DNA from: Galactobacter sp.
GTDB lineage: Bacteria > Actinomycetota > Actinomycetes > Actinomycetales > Micrococcaceae
DNA: 32,983 bases
Reading direction: 5' to 3'
Assembly: GCF_022712295.1 (NCBI RefSeq)
Contig: NZ_JALAGT010000019.1
Location: forward strand, 1 to 32,983
Each line of letters starts with the position of its first letter. Positions within the stretch are counted from its first letter, which is position 1. This document shows, piece by piece, positions 1 to 9,900 of the stretch. The position numbers and the translations under genes were made by a program. The notes beneath the pieces are model-generated. The model saw nothing but the letters and a program-made list of their open reading frames with translations. It did no database searches and was not told the DNA's origin.

Positions 1-162
1 ACCCACCCCGGATCCTCGAACGGCCCATGCGAAGCGATCAACGGTCGGGTCGAACACCTCCGCGGCACGGCGCTGGGATTCCGCAACCTCACCTACTACA
101 GAAAACGAGCACTCCTCGAAGACGGAGGCTTCCGCACCCACTTCACCCACACCCGTGACTAA
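1..162 (+). CDS. ISL3-family transposase, C-terminal fragment (5' end outside window)
   Basis: An open frame runs from base 1 to the TAA at 160-162 and gives 53 residues. The motif SNGPCEAINGRVEHLRGTAL followed by GFRNLTYYRKRALLE is characteristic of the C-terminus of ISL3-family DDE transposases. The glutamate in CEAINGR is probably the last acidic residue of the DDE triad, by analogy with the family. The gene is cut by the window edge, so nothing can be said about its intactness. It reads toward smc, and the IS terminus lies 7 bp after its stop. Confidence 0.8.
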   Translation, partial: THPGSSNGPCEAINGRVEHLRGTALGFRNLTYYRKRALLEDGGFRTHFTHTRD

Positions 163-169
163 CAACCGC

Positions 170-193
170 CTACACCCCCAAATCCGAAGAGCC
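170..193. repeat. Terminal inverted repeat (right end) of the ISL3 element
   Basis: This 24-bp segment reads, on the minus strand, GGCTCTTCGGATTTGGGGGT and a few more bases. GGCTCTTC is a typical ISL3-family terminus. The partner repeat is outside the window, so the boundary is inferred from the motif alone. Confidence 0.6.
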
Positions 194-492
194 ATGAAAC
201 CACCCTGCAACCTACCAGGCCACAGATGATAGAGGACAACAGCTCCGACAGCGATTGCGCGAAGCCCTTGAATGTCACCTCGAAAACTGCCGGGCTGGTG
301 CCGTTGTACCTTTTCGGGTGCCGTTTCTGGTGAAATACCCGACGATTTAACCGTCTCCTACAGTTGCTCCTATGCCTATGAGGCGCAACGACAGCAGGTT
401 GCACATGGTCGCCTGGAAGCAGTGGCTCTAACCCACCGGTCTGCGCCTGATCCGCCATCCAGCTTCTTCTGCAAGTGCCGAAACTGTCAAGT
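194..492. other. About 300 bp between the IS end and smc with no recognisable gene
   Basis: Both strands carry short open frames here (for example 272-496 on plus and 159-458 on minus). Neither has a recognisable family motif, and the minus-strand frame runs straight through the IS terminus, which argues against a real gene. No strong stem-loop terminator for smc was seen. The segment looks like degraded intergenic DNA, possibly remnants left by insertion events. Confidence 0.4.
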
Positions 493-3400
493 CTAACTGG
501 TTTCTTCTGCGCCAGCGGCGTTCTGAGCGCCCTCGATCCGCTGCGAGATCACCTGCGTGATCCCATCTCCCCTCATCGACACTCCGTAGAGGGCATCGGC
601 AATGTCCATGGTGTGCTTCTGGTGCGTGATGATGATCAGCTGGCTGTGCTCTCGGAGGTCACCGAACACTCCGAGAAGGCGCAGAAGATTGCGCTCATCC
701 AGCGCGGCCTCGACCTCGTCCATGACGTAGAACGGGGATGGTCGTGCGGTGAAGATCGCCACAAGCATGGCGATGGCGGTCAACGACCTTTCACCGCCTG
801 AGAGAAGGGAGAGCCGCTTGACCTTCTTGCCGGCAGGTCTGGCGTGGACCTCGATCCCGGTGGTGAGCATGTCTGCGGGGTCGGTCAGCACCAGCTCGCC
901 GTCGCCGCCCGGGAACAAGCGGCTGAAGATCCGCTTGAACTCCACCGCGGTGTCCTCGTAGGCCGAGGTGAACACCTCCCGAACGTGCTCATCGACCTGC
1001 CGCACCAGGTCCAACAGGTCCGTGCGCGATCGTTTGAGATCGTCCAGCTGCCCCGACAAGTAGGTGTGGCGTTCCTCCAGCGCCGCGAACTCTTCCAGGG
1101 CCAGCGGATTGATCTTGCCCAGTGCGTTCAGGTCCCGCTCGGCACGCTTGAGGCGTTTCTCCTGTTCAGCGCGGTCGTAGGAAGCCCCGGATACCGGGTT
1201 CCCGTTCGCGTCCACCTCGACGTGCAAGGCGGCCCAACGATCGTTCGGATTCTCTTCAACGGGTACGGGAAGGTGTGGCCCGAAGTGCTCCACAAGGTAC
1301 TCCGGAGTCATCCCCACCTCCTCCAGGATCCGCTCGCGGAGATGCTCGAGCTTGGCCTGCCGTTCCGCAGCCAGCACTTCATCCGCGTGTCCCGCTTCGG
1401 TGAGCCGAGTGACTTCGGCCTTGGCACGACCCAAATCAGCCCGCGCAACATCCACCTGGGCGCCCAGGGCACGTTGTCTCGATTCAGCCGTGCGTAGGCT
1501 TGCCTGAGCCACCTCGACGGAGTGCGCCAAGCGCTCCGCTGCGAAACGAGCGTGGTCAGCTACGCGTTGGGCCCGTGCGGCCTCCTTGGCCCGACGGCGG
1601 GCACGTACCTCGGCTTCGAAACGCGCCTGACGTTCACGTCGGGCTGCGCGACGCAGACCGCTGGCCCGTTCCGAGAGTCGCTGGGCCTGTTCCTGTGTGG
1701 CACGCAAGTCCAGCCGAGCCTGCATTTCCTCGCTGCGCCGCTCCTGTGCTTGTGTGGCCAGTCGATCCCGCTCCTCGGTCGAGGGCTCCTCTTCTGCGGG
1801 CACGGCTTGAGCGCTGTCCAGTCTCCTGACCAGATCCTCCAATGCGGCGTTGGCCTGAGAAACGGCGTCCGACGTCCTCGCTTCCGCGTGCTTGGCACGC
1901 TCCGCTTCTTGGGTGGCCTGGTTGGCCAGCGACTCGAGCCGATGGACCTCCGCCGCCGTCTTCCGAGAGGATTCGCCGGCGATACGTGCCGCCTCCGCCG
2001 CTCGTTGTTCCTCGGCCTGGGCAGCAGCGAGCTTCGGTTCCACTCTGGCGAAGTGTGCACGGGCGGTTCCCTCTGCAGCACGAGCCGCTTCGAGTTGCGC
2101 CACGGCTTCTTCGAGCCTGGCGCGCCTGGCCAACGCCGCTGTGTCCCCCGACCCCACGCGGAGGCCGAGGTTGTCCCAACGGTGACCCTGAGCGGTAACC
2201 GCGATGACGCCAGACGCTGCCAGCTCACTTGCTTGTGCGTCATCCGAGGCGAGCACCACGGAGCCGAGCAGCTGGTTCACCAGCCTCCTGTCCGCGTCGT
2301 CGCATTCCACGACCTCCACCAGCCAGGTGGCACCGGCGGGCAGCTCGCGCGGTGCGGTGACAAACTGATCATGGAGGGCATGCAGCAGCCAGACGGAGCC
2401 GTCCTCACCCGCGGCCGACGTCTCCGCGACATCCGAAAGCAGATCGGGGTCAGCCGTCAGAAGGCCGCCCTGTGCACCTGCCAACGCGGCCGCAACGGCC
2501 CGCTCATGCCCAGGACGCACCGTGAGCCGGTCCGCGAGCACACCGATGATCCTGTCGGTACGCCCCTCCAGCAGTGCCTCGGCGCCTACGTCCTGCGGCA
2601 GGGTCTCACTCAACGTGTGCACCCGGGATTCGAGTCCCGCACGAGCTTCGGCCAGCGGTGCCACCGCAGACCGCGCCGACCGAACTTCTTCTCTGACCGC
2701 TTTGACTCGTTCGCGTGCTGTTGCCAGCGCAGCGGTCGGTTCAACAGTTGCCTCTGCGGCTGCCTCCGAAGCAACCCTGGCTGCAACCAGTTCCGCCTCT
2801 GCTTGAGCGGCACGGGTACCGGCCGACTCACCGCTCTCCTGCATCCGCACGCGTTCATCCTGCGCGGATTCCAGGCGTTGGCGAGCTGTACCGACCTGTC
2901 CCGCGAGCCTCGCCAGACCCTCACGTCGGTCTGCCACGGCGCGGAGCAGATCGGTCAGCCTCTGGTCCTCGGCGCGTTGCGCGGCTTCCGCGGCACTACG
3001 CTCGGTTTGTGCGGACTCCAACGCTTCGGAGAAGCGTTCGACTTCGCGCTCTGCTTCCTCCGCCTGCTCCTCGACACGGTGAGCGCCGGCGTCCAATTCA
3101 TCCGGATCATCACCAGCGTGGCGAGGTTCTTCCGGCGCACCGAGCAATCGACGGCGTTCCTCCGCCAACCCGATCAACGCTCGGTAGCGTTCCTGCAACC
3201 GCGTGAGCGAATACCAGGTATCGCGTGCAGCGACGACCAGCGGGGCCGCGTCGGCCGCACGCCGCTCAAGACCCGTCAGGTCTGCTTCGGCCCGATCTGC
3301 TGCTGCCTGTGCCCTCGTGACGACCTCGGCACGTTCCGCTCGTTCTGCGGCCGCCTGGTTCATCTCGTTCTCCAGTGTGGAGAGGTCGTCTGCCAGAAGG

Positions 3401-4083
3401 CGAGACCTGGCATCCCTCAGAGTGGCCTGTACCGTACGCGCTCGTCTCGCGGTCTCAGCCTGTTTACCCAGCGGTTTCAGCTGCTTGGCAATCTCCCCGG
3501 TCAGATCTTCCAGCCGGGCCAGGTTGGCCTGCATCGCATCCAGCTTGCGTAGGGTCTTTTCCTTGCGCCGCCGGTGTTTGAGGATGCCGGCAGCCTCCTC
3601 GATGAATCCGCGTCTCTCCTCCGGAGTCGCCCGCAGAATCCGATCCAGCTGTCCCTGCCCAACGATGACATGCATCTCGCGACCCAGCCCGGAATCCGAG
3701 AGGAGTTCCTGAATATCCAACAGGCGGCAGGGGGAACCGTTGATGGCGTATTCCGATCCGCCCGAGCGGAACAGGGTACGGGAGATCGTCACTTCCGAGT
3801 ACTCGATGGGAAGGGCACCGTCCGAGTTGTCGATCGTCAGTGAGACCTGGGCGCGTCCCAGTGCCTGCCGTGCGGACGTGCCGGCGAAGATGACGTCTTC
3901 CATCTTTCCACCGCGCAAGGTCTTGGCGCCCTGCTCCCCCATGACCCAGGCCAGAGCATCCACCACGTTGGACTTGCCCGAACCGTTGGGCCCAACGACA
4001 GCCGTCACCCCCGGTTCGAACTCGAAGGTCGTGGCAGAGGCGAAGGACTTGAACCCACGCACAGTGAGGGTCTTCAGGTACAT
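493..4083 (-). CDS. smc: Chromosome segregation ATPase Smc
   Basis: Smc is the core ATPase of the SMC-ScpAB condensin, which loads on DNA and helps compact and separate newly copied chromosomes. The 1196-residue product begins MYLKTLTVRGFKSF. It has a Walker A motif GPNGSGKSN at about residues 31-39 and a long Ala/Glu/Arg-rich coiled coil. A hinge lies at roughly 500-680, followed by the returning coil. The ABC signature LSGGERS is at about 1094 and Walker B FYVMDE at about 1118-1123. The length is typical. The frame stays open upstream to 4251, but the ATG at 4083 matches the family N-terminus and follows GAGGGTGAGG. It starts 7 bp after the mutM stop, so it is probably the last gene of the yceD-rpmF-rnc-mutM-smc operon. 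It ends in TAG, with IS-derived sequence 300 bp beyond. Confidence 0.97.
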   Translation of the reverse strand: MYLKTLTVRGFKSFASATTFEFEPGVTAVVGPNGSGKSNVVDALAWVMGEQGAKTLRGGKMEDVIFAGTSARQALGRAQVSLTIDNSDGALPIEYSEVTISRTLFRSGGSEYAINGSPCRLLDIQELLSDSGLGREMHVIVGQGQLDRILRATPEERRGFIEEAAGILKHRRRKEKTLRKLDAMQANLARLEDLTGEIAKQLKPLGKQAETARRARTVQATLRDARSRLLADDLSTLENEMNQAAAERAERAEVVTRAQAAADRAEADLTGLERRAADAAPLVVAARDTWYSLTRLQERYRALIGLAEERRRLLGAPEEPRHAGDDPDELDAGAHRVEEQAEEAEREVERFSEALESAQTERSAAEAAQRAEDQRLTDLLRAVADRREGLARLAGQVGTARQRLESAQDERVRMQESGESAGTRAAQAEAELVAARVASEAAAEATVEPTAALATARERVKAVREEVRSARSAVAPLAEARAGLESRVHTLSETLPQDVGAEALLEGRTDRIIGVLADRLTVRPGHERAVAAALAGAQGGLLTADPDLLSDVAETSAAGEDGSVWLLHALHDQFVTAPRELPAGATWLVEVVECDDADRRLVNQLLGSVVLASDDAQASELAASGVIAVTAQGHRWDNLGLRVGSGDTAALARRARLEEAVAQLEAARAAEGTARAHFARVEPKLAAAQAEEQRAAEAARIAGESSRKTAAEVHRLESLANQATQEAERAKHAEARTSDAVSQANAALEDLVRRLDSAQAVPAEEEPSTEERDRLATQAQERRSEEMQARLDLRATQEQAQRLSERASGLRRAARRERQARFEAEVRARRRAKEAARAQRVADHARFAAERLAHSVEVAQASLRTAESRQRALGAQVDVARADLGRAKAEVTRLTEAGHADEVLAAERQAKLEHLRERILEEVGMTPEYLVEHFGPHLPVPVEENPNDRWAALHVEVDANGNPVSGASYDRAEQEKRLKRAERDLNALGKINPLALEEFAALEERHTYLSGQLDDLKRSRTDLLDLVRQVDEHVREVFTSAYEDTAVEFKRIFSRLFPGGDGELVLTDPADMLTTGIEVHARPAGKKVKRLSLLSGGERSLTAIAMLVAIFTARPSPFYVMDEVEAALDERNLLRLLGVFGDLREHSQLIIITHQKHTMDIADALYGVSMRGDGITQVISQRIEGAQNAAGAEETS

Positions 4084-4090
4084 GCCGTCC

Positions 4091-5080
4091 TCACCCTCTT
4101 CCGCTTGACCGGGGAACCCGCTGACAGTATGTGCAACGGTACGAGGAACGTCCGGAATAGGCCTCACGCACAATGCGCCCGGCGTGTCCGTTCTCCCTGC
4201 AGCGGTCGCAGAGCTCCCCCGCGCGACCATAGGCGTGCAGGGACCTGGCAAAGTAGCCGGAAGCGCCGTTCACGTTGACGTAGAGCGAATCGAAGCTCGT
4301 CCCTCCTGCTGCCAGGGCATCGATCATGACGTCCCTCAAGGCGCACAGCAGTTCGGCAATCCGGCTAGGGCCCAGGGCGCCGGATGGAGTCAGGTAGTGC
4401 ATGCGGACACGCCACAGGGCCTCATCGGCGTAGATGTTGCCGACCCCGGAGATCTGAGTCTGGTCGAGCAAGACTGACTTCACCGGAGCGCTGCGGTGCA
4501 TCCATCCTCTGCGCAGCCGCCGAGCGGCAGCCGAAATACCGGCGTCGTCCGCCGCGACGCTTGGGTCAAGGACGTCCCTGGCGATATGTGCCGCATCTTC
4601 TGGAAGCACGGGACCTGGGTCGCCGGCGCCGCCGGGAAGTCCATCCGAGGTCGGGATCAAGGGAGACAGCCACATGCCCCCGAAGATCCGTTGATCCACG
4701 AAGCGTAGCTGGCCGGGCAGTCCCGTCCGTTCCTCCAGGTCGAGGACCACTCTGGCGTGCTTTTCCATGGGGGCTCTGGCTTCCTCGACCAGCAACTGCC
4801 CGGACATTCCCAGGTGCGCCACGAGTGCCGCGGGCACCGCGGCCGGCGTCGACCCGCCGTTGGGCATTGACGGTTCCGACAACGGAAGCCAAAGAAACTT
4901 GCCCCGGCGTACGGCCGCCCTCACCGTGACGTTGTGCAGTGAGGCCACAAAGTCTTCGGGGCCATCGTGGTGACGACGGATTGAGCGCGCGTCCAACACG
5001 GACACGCGCTCAATCCGTCGGCCCACGACCCAGGATTCGAGGCCACGGCGGACCACTTCGACCTCAGGGAGTTCAGGCAC
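4091..5080 (-). CDS. mutM: Formamidopyrimidine-DNA glycosylase MutM (Fpg)
   Basis: This bifunctional base-excision repair enzyme removes 8-oxoguanine and formamidopyrimidines and nicks the DNA by beta,delta-elimination. The 329-residue protein starts [14 protein letters not shown], in which the N-terminal proline is the catalytic nucleophile and the next Glu is conserved. The H2TH region contains [18 protein letters not shown]. The C-terminal zinc finger has cysteines at about 291, 294, 316 and 319, and the lesion-contacting Arg sits in SGRSSYRC. The finger spacing is C-x2-C-x21-C-x2-C, longer than the x16 of E. coli Fpg. The protein is also longer than E. coli Fpg (about 270), with an extra Pro/Gly/Asp-rich stretch mid-protein. 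The start codon is GTG, one base after the rnc stop, which suggests translational coupling. Confidence 0.95.
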   Translation of the reverse strand: MPELPEVEVVRRGLESWVVGRRIERVSVLDARSIRRHHDGPEDFVASLHNVTVRAAVRRGKFLWLPLSEPSMPNGGSTPAAVPAALVAHLGMSGQLLVEEARAPMEKHARVVLDLEERTGLPGQLRFVDQRIFGGMWLSPLIPTSDGLPGGAGDPGPVLPEDAAHIARDVLDPSVAADDAGISAAARRLRRGWMHRSAPVKSVLLDQTQISGVGNIYADEALWRVRMHYLTPSGALGPSRIAELLCALRDVMIDALAAGGTSFDSLYVNVNGASGYFARSLHAYGRAGELCDRCRENGHAGRIVREAYSGRSSYRCTYCQRVPRSSGRG

Positions 5081-5081
5081 G

Positions 5082-5807
5082 TCAGTCGTTGGAGGAGTTA
5101 GGGCCGGCGGCCTTCGCTACTGCGTCGAGATCGGCCTTCAGTACCGGCCAGGAAGCGGCCGCCGCACGCTGCTCCGCCTCCTTCTTGGACGGGCCCTCGG
5201 CCTTGGAATAGGAGGCACCACCAATGTGCAGCACAGCCGTGAAGACTCGAGCGTGGTCTGGACCGGAGCCTTCCACCTCGTAACGCACCGTGCCGAGGTC
5301 GTTCTCGGCAGCCGCTTCTTGGATGCAGGTCTTCCAATCCGTGCCCGCACCTGACTCGTCCACTTCCTTCAGGAGCGGGACGGTGAGGCGCAGGACCAGG
5401 TCGCGGGCCTCATCGATACCGGAAGACAGGTAGGTGGCACCGATGAGCGCCTCCATGGTGTCAGCCAGGATCGAGGACTTGTCGCGCCCGTTGGTCAGGA
5501 TCTCGCCCTGGCCAAGCAGGATGAACTCCCCCACCCCGAGCTCACGCGCCAAGCGGGCAAGGGCCTTGGTGGACACCACAGCGGCACGACGACGGGCCAG
5601 TTGGCCCTCCGGCTGGTCGGGATAGTGGTGGTACAGATACCCCGTCACCGAGAAACCGAGCACCGAGTCCCCAAGGAACTCGAGGCGCTCGTTGTTCGGG
5701 ATTCCACCGTGCTCAAACGCATAAGAACGGTGGGTCAACGCCAAACGGAGCGTCTCAGGGTCGATGTGGACCCCGAGACGCTCCGTCAGTTCAAGCGATT
5801 CAGTCAT
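5082..5807 (-). CDS. rnc: Ribonuclease III
   Basis: RNase III is a double-strand-specific endonuclease that processes the rRNA precursor and some mRNAs. The 241-residue protein has the N-terminal endonuclease domain with signature [12 protein letters not shown] at about residues 39-50 (Glu43 and Asp47 are likely metal ligands). The second acidic site is in [17 protein letters not shown]-terminal dsRNA-binding domain (about 155-230) ends in [13 protein letters not shown], the typical last helix. The length is close to the E. coli enzyme (226). It lies 28 bp after rpmF and one base before mutM, the usual actinobacterial order rpmF-rnc-mutM. Confidence 0.97.
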   Translation of the reverse strand: MTESLELTERLGVHIDPETLRLALTHRSYAFEHGGIPNNERLEFLGDSVLGFSVTGYLYHHYPDQPEGQLARRRAAVVSTKALARLARELGVGEFILLGQGEILTNGRDKSSILADTMEALIGATYLSSGIDEARDLVLRLTVPLLKEVDESGAGTDWKTCIQEAAAENDLGTVRYEVEGSGPDHARVFTAVLHIGGASYSKAEGPSKKEAEQRAAAASWPVLKADLDAVAKAAGPNSSND

Positions 5808-5821
5808 CTGATCTGCTCAAA

Positions 5822-5837
5822 GATTCTTTGCAGAATC
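5822..5837 (-). other. Small hairpin at the rpmF 3' end, just before rnc
   Basis: The sequence GATTCT-TTGC-AGAATC forms a perfect 6-bp stem with a 4-base loop. It overlaps the rpmF stop codon (5836-5838). On the minus-strand transcript it is followed by TTTGAG rather than a U-tract, so it is unlikely to be a full terminator. It might influence processing or stability between rpmF and rnc; the stem is too short to be a classical RNase III site. Confidence 0.3.
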
Positions 5838-6039
5838 AGGCGTCAGCGACCTTGCGCCCCTTGTACTCAAGGAACAGCTCGGTGCCGTTGTGATCCGTGA
5901 CGACCTTGGCCTGGTGAGGCAGGCTGTAGGACACGCGGCCGTTCTCCACGGTCTTCACCAGGTTCGGCGCAGTTGCCTTCCACTGGGAACGGCGGGCGCG
6001 GGTATTCGCACGGGACATCTTCCGCTTCGGAACAGCCAC
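5836..6039 (-). CDS. rpmF: 50S ribosomal protein L32
   Basis: L32 is a small protein of the large ribosomal subunit. The 67-residue product begins [20 protein letters not shown], the classic L32 N-terminus, and ends in the basic KGRKVADA. It lacks the CxxC pairs of zinc-binding L32 forms, so it is the cysteine-free (C-) type. The start is GTG at 6037-6039. It follows the DUF177 gene by 58 bp, the widespread yceD-rpmF pairing, and precedes rnc by 28 bp. Confidence 0.96.
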   Translation of the reverse strand: MAVPKRKMSRANTRARRSQWKATAPNLVKTVENGRVSYSLPHQAKVVTDHNGTELFLEYKGRKVADA

Positions 6040-6097
6040 GGCTATCTCTCTTCCATCTCGTTGCTCTTGTTGTCCACCGGGTGAAACTCTTGAGGTC

Positions 6098-6658
6098 TCA
6101 CTCGGTGTCGTTGGTCAGGCCCTGTAGGGCTGCCCAACGAGGGTCCACCACGTCGTGGTGATGCCCCGGGTTCTCGTCCAACCGTACCCCGCACTGGGCG
6201 CACAGGCCCTGGCAGTCCTCCCGGCACACCGGTTGGAACGGCAAGTTGGTCACGACCGCATCCCGGAGCACCGGCTCCAAGTCGATGTAGTCGTTCTCGA
6301 TGAGGAATTGCTCCTCGTCGTCCTCGCCTTGCACGATCCTGTCCTTGGAGAAGAACAGTTCCTGCAGGTCGACGTCCAGGTCATACACGATCGGGTCCAG
6401 GCAGCGCCCGCACTCCCCCGTCACATGGACGGTGGCGGTCCCGGTGGCCAGGACCCCTTCGTGCACGGCCTCGAGGCGAAGATCGGTCTCCACGTCGGAG
6501 CCCTCTTCAACGCCGATCAGGGCCAAGGACAGGTCTGCAGGTGCCCGGAACACTCCGGACTCCTCCCGCATGGTTCCGGCTGCGCGAGCCAGTTCCTGGA
6601 CACCGAAGACCCATGGCGAAGCGGGGTTCGGCGTAGCTTCAAGCACGTTCTCACCCAT
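6098..6658 (-). CDS. yceD: YceD/DUF177 family protein
   Basis: This is a 186-residue DUF177 protein. In bacteria and plastids the family is linked to 23S rRNA accumulation and ribosome assembly, and the gene is usually next to rpmF, as here. The sequence shows a central CGRCLDPI motif, an acidic stretch ([15 protein letters not shown]) and a C-terminal cysteine cluster ([13 protein letters not shown]) followed by NPGHH. The paired CxxC-like motifs suggest metal binding, though this is inferred. It is the first gene of the minus-strand operon, and a promoter with a 17-bp spacer sits about 50 bp upstream. The start ATG at 6658 is preceded by a purine-rich stretch. Confidence 0.9.
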   Translation of the reverse strand: MGENVLEATPNPASPWVFGVQELARAAGTMREESGVFRAPADLSLALIGVEEGSDVETDLRLEAVHEGVLATGTATVHVTGECGRCLDPIVYDLDVDLQELFFSKDRIVQGEDDEEQFLIENDYIDLEPVLRDAVVTNLPFQPVCREDCQGLCAQCGVRLDENPGHHHDVVDPRWAALQGLTNDTE

Positions 6659-6704
6659 CTTCTCTCACGACTCCTCGACACTTTGGGGCACAAACCGACA
6701 CATC

Positions 6705-6733
6705 AGTCTATCCCGCGACCCTGGTTCGAACAA
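6705..6733 (-). promoter_or_regulatory. Promoter of the yceD-rpmF-rnc-mutM-smc operon
   Basis: On the minus strand, TTGTTC (6733-6728) and TAGACT (6710-6705) are separated by exactly 17 bases. TAGACT fits the actinobacterial TAnnnT -10 pattern. It lies about 50 bases before the yceD start and is the best sigma70-type candidate in this intergenic region. Confidence 0.6.
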
Positions 6734-6846
6734 ACAGAAAGGCTCCTTTCGGCGCGCCAAGTGACACACCACACTATTTTCCGATTCGACCGACACCAAC
6801 ACCTCGGCGCAGCCACGTCCTGGACTGTTGTGAGTCCCGTGCGGCC

Positions 6847-6888
6847 TAGACTGCTGTACAAGTTTGGTGCCGTGTACGCACCGTGTAC
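6847..6888 (+). promoter_or_regulatory. Candidate tagF control region: TAGACT -10 and GTGTAC direct repeats
   Basis: A TAGACT hexamer at 6847-6852 is a possible -10 for tagF, but no good -35 lies 16-18 bases upstream. Just downstream, CCGTGTAC occurs twice (6870-6877 and 6881-6888) with an 11-bp period, about one helical turn. A related TGTACA lies near 6855. This could be a regulator site in the leader. The -10 assignment is weak. Confidence 0.3.
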
Positions 6889-6905
6889 CTCCGACGAAGG
6901 ACCCC

Positions 6906-9900
6906 ATGAGCCAAACAGTCCCCGTGGAAACAGAGTTGCGACCCCGACGGCAATTGAGACCGCGCAAACTCGATATCTCCGCAAAGGGTACCCACCTGGA
7001 CATATCCGCCGGCTGGGATGAGAAGCTGTCCCCCGTTGCGCTGTGGCTCCGTTTTGGCCAGCACCACTGGGTGCCGCTCGAGGCCGAGATCTCCGGCGAG
7101 AACGGAACCTGGCACTTCAACGTGGATCTTGAATCCGCACCGAGCCAGGCCGTCGCGAAATCCTCGGTGTCCCCTCTGGGGCTGACGACCGAGGCGCAAC
7201 CCCCGCGGTCCTCCAAATCGGCCGACGCAGACGACTCCGCGGGTGACAAGCCGGCCGACGAGGACGACTCCGTCGAGGACGCCGATTCACCCGTCTCTGT
7301 CGAGGACCAGGAGGAGGACGCAGTTGCTCTGCTCCCTGTCTGGCCCACCGACCTCGCAACGGGTTCCTGGATCGGCAGGGCCACGCTCTACGTCGAATGC
7401 GATGACCTGATCCCTGAGGACACCGGCGTAGTGGACCAGGAAAAGTCTCCGTCATCCCTTCCGGAAGGGCACGGGCTCTTCCTCCTGGGCCGGGCACATG
7501 AAACTCATCTTGCCGGAGCGCTCAGCTTCGATACGGCGTCGCCCGTCACCGTCTACTGTGGGCGCCGAGGCTTCATCACCTTGTGGTTCAACGCGGCTTT
7601 GACACCGCATCAGGCCGTGGTGGTTCATTCTCTGCGCATGCATGGCTCACACATGCGTATGATCGGCGAACTTCGTCACCGTCATGCCCGTGCCACCGAT
7701 GCCTGGCTCGAGTTGACCGAGCGAGGTACGGAAACCGTCCACAGCGCCCGAGTCGCCTTGGGGCCCAATGACGTGCAGTGGCAGCGCGACCACTACGGTC
7801 ACGACCGCCGCACCTTCGAGGCAGAGTTCGATTTTGCAGAGACTCTCCGTGAAGACCTGCCCGCAGACATGTTGGTCGACGCGCGCATCCGCACGGAGTT
7901 CGATGGCGCCGCTCCGGGAGAACTCGCCTCTCGTGTGGGACGTACGCGCTTCAAGGCACGTCAGATGACCAACGAAGGCTCCTACGTCCGCGGCGACGAA
8001 GCCCTGAAGATCATCCCGTACTACACGGTGAAGGCGAAGAACACCTCGTTCCGCTTGGAGCGCTTCAGTGCGGCGGCCTTGGCCGAACTGGCGGCGATCT
8101 CCCGCAAGCCTTTGGTCAGTTACGGGAAGCGGAGCCAACGCCCGGTGTGGCTCATCGGAGAACAACCTCTGAAGGCACAGGACAGCGGCGCGGTGCTCTT
8201 TCGCTATCTCAGGAACGCGCACCCAGAGATCGACGCGTACTACGTGCTGGACGCAGCCTCACCGGATCGGGCCGAGATCCAGGACCTGGACCACATCGTG
8301 GACTACCGAAGCGCGGAACACATCAGGCTGGCGGCCACCGCCGAGGCACTGGTCGGCACGCATCACCCCGACTACCTCCTGCCCACTCGCAGCGAGAAGT
8401 TCCAACGTGTCGTCAGGGCAACCAAGGTTTTCCTCCAGCACGGAGTCATCGGTATGAAGTGGCTCAACACCCTGTATGGGCGAAAGGTGCCCTCCTTCTC
8501 CACCGATTTGTTCATGGTTTCCTCCGAGCGAGAGAAGCAGCTGGTGGTCAGGGACCTCGGCTACGACCCGGACATGGTCAAGCCAACCGGCCTACCCCGG
8601 TTCGATCAGCTCTTCGACGGAACCGTTCAGGCCGATCCCCACAAGTTGCTGATCATGCCGACGTGGCGCCCGTGGCTCCAGACCGACGACGGCTTCCAGG
8701 CCTCTCAGTACTTCGAGGCCTGGCGCGACCTGCTCAGCAGCGATCGCCTGCGTGCCCTCGCCGAGGAACAAGACCTGGACATCATGTTCCTGCTCCACCC
8801 CAACATGTCGACCTACAAGCGCCACTTCGAGGATCTCGGAGCCACGGTTGCCATCCAGGGCGAGGTGAACATCCAGCAGATGCTTCGGGAGGCCGGCACC
8901 CTCATCACGGACTATTCGTCCGTGGCTTGGGACTTCTCGTTCCTGCACAAACCCGTGGTCTTCTACCAGTTCGACTCCAAGCGCATGTTCCGAGGAAGTC
9001 GGCCGCACGCCGATCTTGCCAAGGAGCTCCCTGGGCCCATCGTCCGCGACCTTGACGGCGTGCTGGACGCGCTGGATGCCATCGCAGCGGCCGATTTCAC
9101 GATGGATGAGCACTATATTCACCGAGCAGATCGTTTCATTGCCGATCGCGACACCCTGCACTCGGAACGCGTGTTCCAAGCAATCCGGGACACCCCCCGT
9201 CCTGCACTCCCCACACGTCCTCAGGCTGTGGGTGAGCTGGAGAACATGCTCTTCCGGCGGTTCAGGAAGAGCAAGTACTACCACCCGCTGATGCGGACCA
9301 TGTACAAGGTGGTGTCCAAGTTCCCCGCAGATCACGACCTGATCGTGTTCGAGGCGGGACTGGGCCGCCAGCTCAACGACAGCCCCAAGGCGATCTACGA
9401 CGAACTCGTGCGACGCGGCGATCCTCGACGGAAGGTCTGGTCATACAACAGGCGAATGGTTTTCGACGAACCCACGAGTGAAGCCGTGTTGCGCCTGTCA
9501 CCGCGGTACTTCTGGACCATCGCCCGTGCTGGCGCTTTCGTCACGAATCAGAATCCGCAGTTCTACATCACCCGTGGCCCGGGCAGAACATTCGTCGAGA
9601 CGTGGCACGGCACGCCGCTGAAGAAGATGGCTCGTGACATCGAGGTGGTTCATGGCCGCAGCGAGGGGTACATCGACCGTGTCACATTGGCCGCCAAGCA
9701 GTGGAGCGTCCTGATCTCGCCAAACCACCACACGACGGCGGCACTGCGCAGCGCTTACGGTTACGAAGGTCCAGCGGTGGATATCGGTTCGCCGCGTAAC
9801 GACGCCCTGGTGCTGCAGGATCATGCGGAAGTCAGGGCGCGGATCCTGGATGAATACGATATTCCTTCCGATGCAAAGGTCATTCTCTACGCACCAACCT

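Larger units (their letters stand above)
1..193 (+). mobile_element. Right end of an ISL3-family insertion sequence
   Basis: The window opens inside an insertion sequence. It contains the last 53 codons of an ISL3-type transposase (1-162) followed by a terminal repeat ending at 193. Read outward-in on the minus strand, the terminus begins GGCTCTTCGGATTTGGGGG, the GGCTCTTC-type end known from ISL3-family elements. The left end lies outside the window, so the element's completeness and its target duplication cannot be checked. The eight bases after the end (ATGAAACC, 194-201) would be one copy of the 8-bp target duplication usual for this family. Confidence 0.75.

Noticed and set aside
159..458. 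Minus-strand frame of 99 residues
   Set aside because: Runs through the IS terminus and has no motif.
1522..3552. 676-residue plus-strand frame inside smc
   Set aside because: It is the antisense of the smc coiled coil; the composition is skewed, no family motif is seen, and smc is intact.
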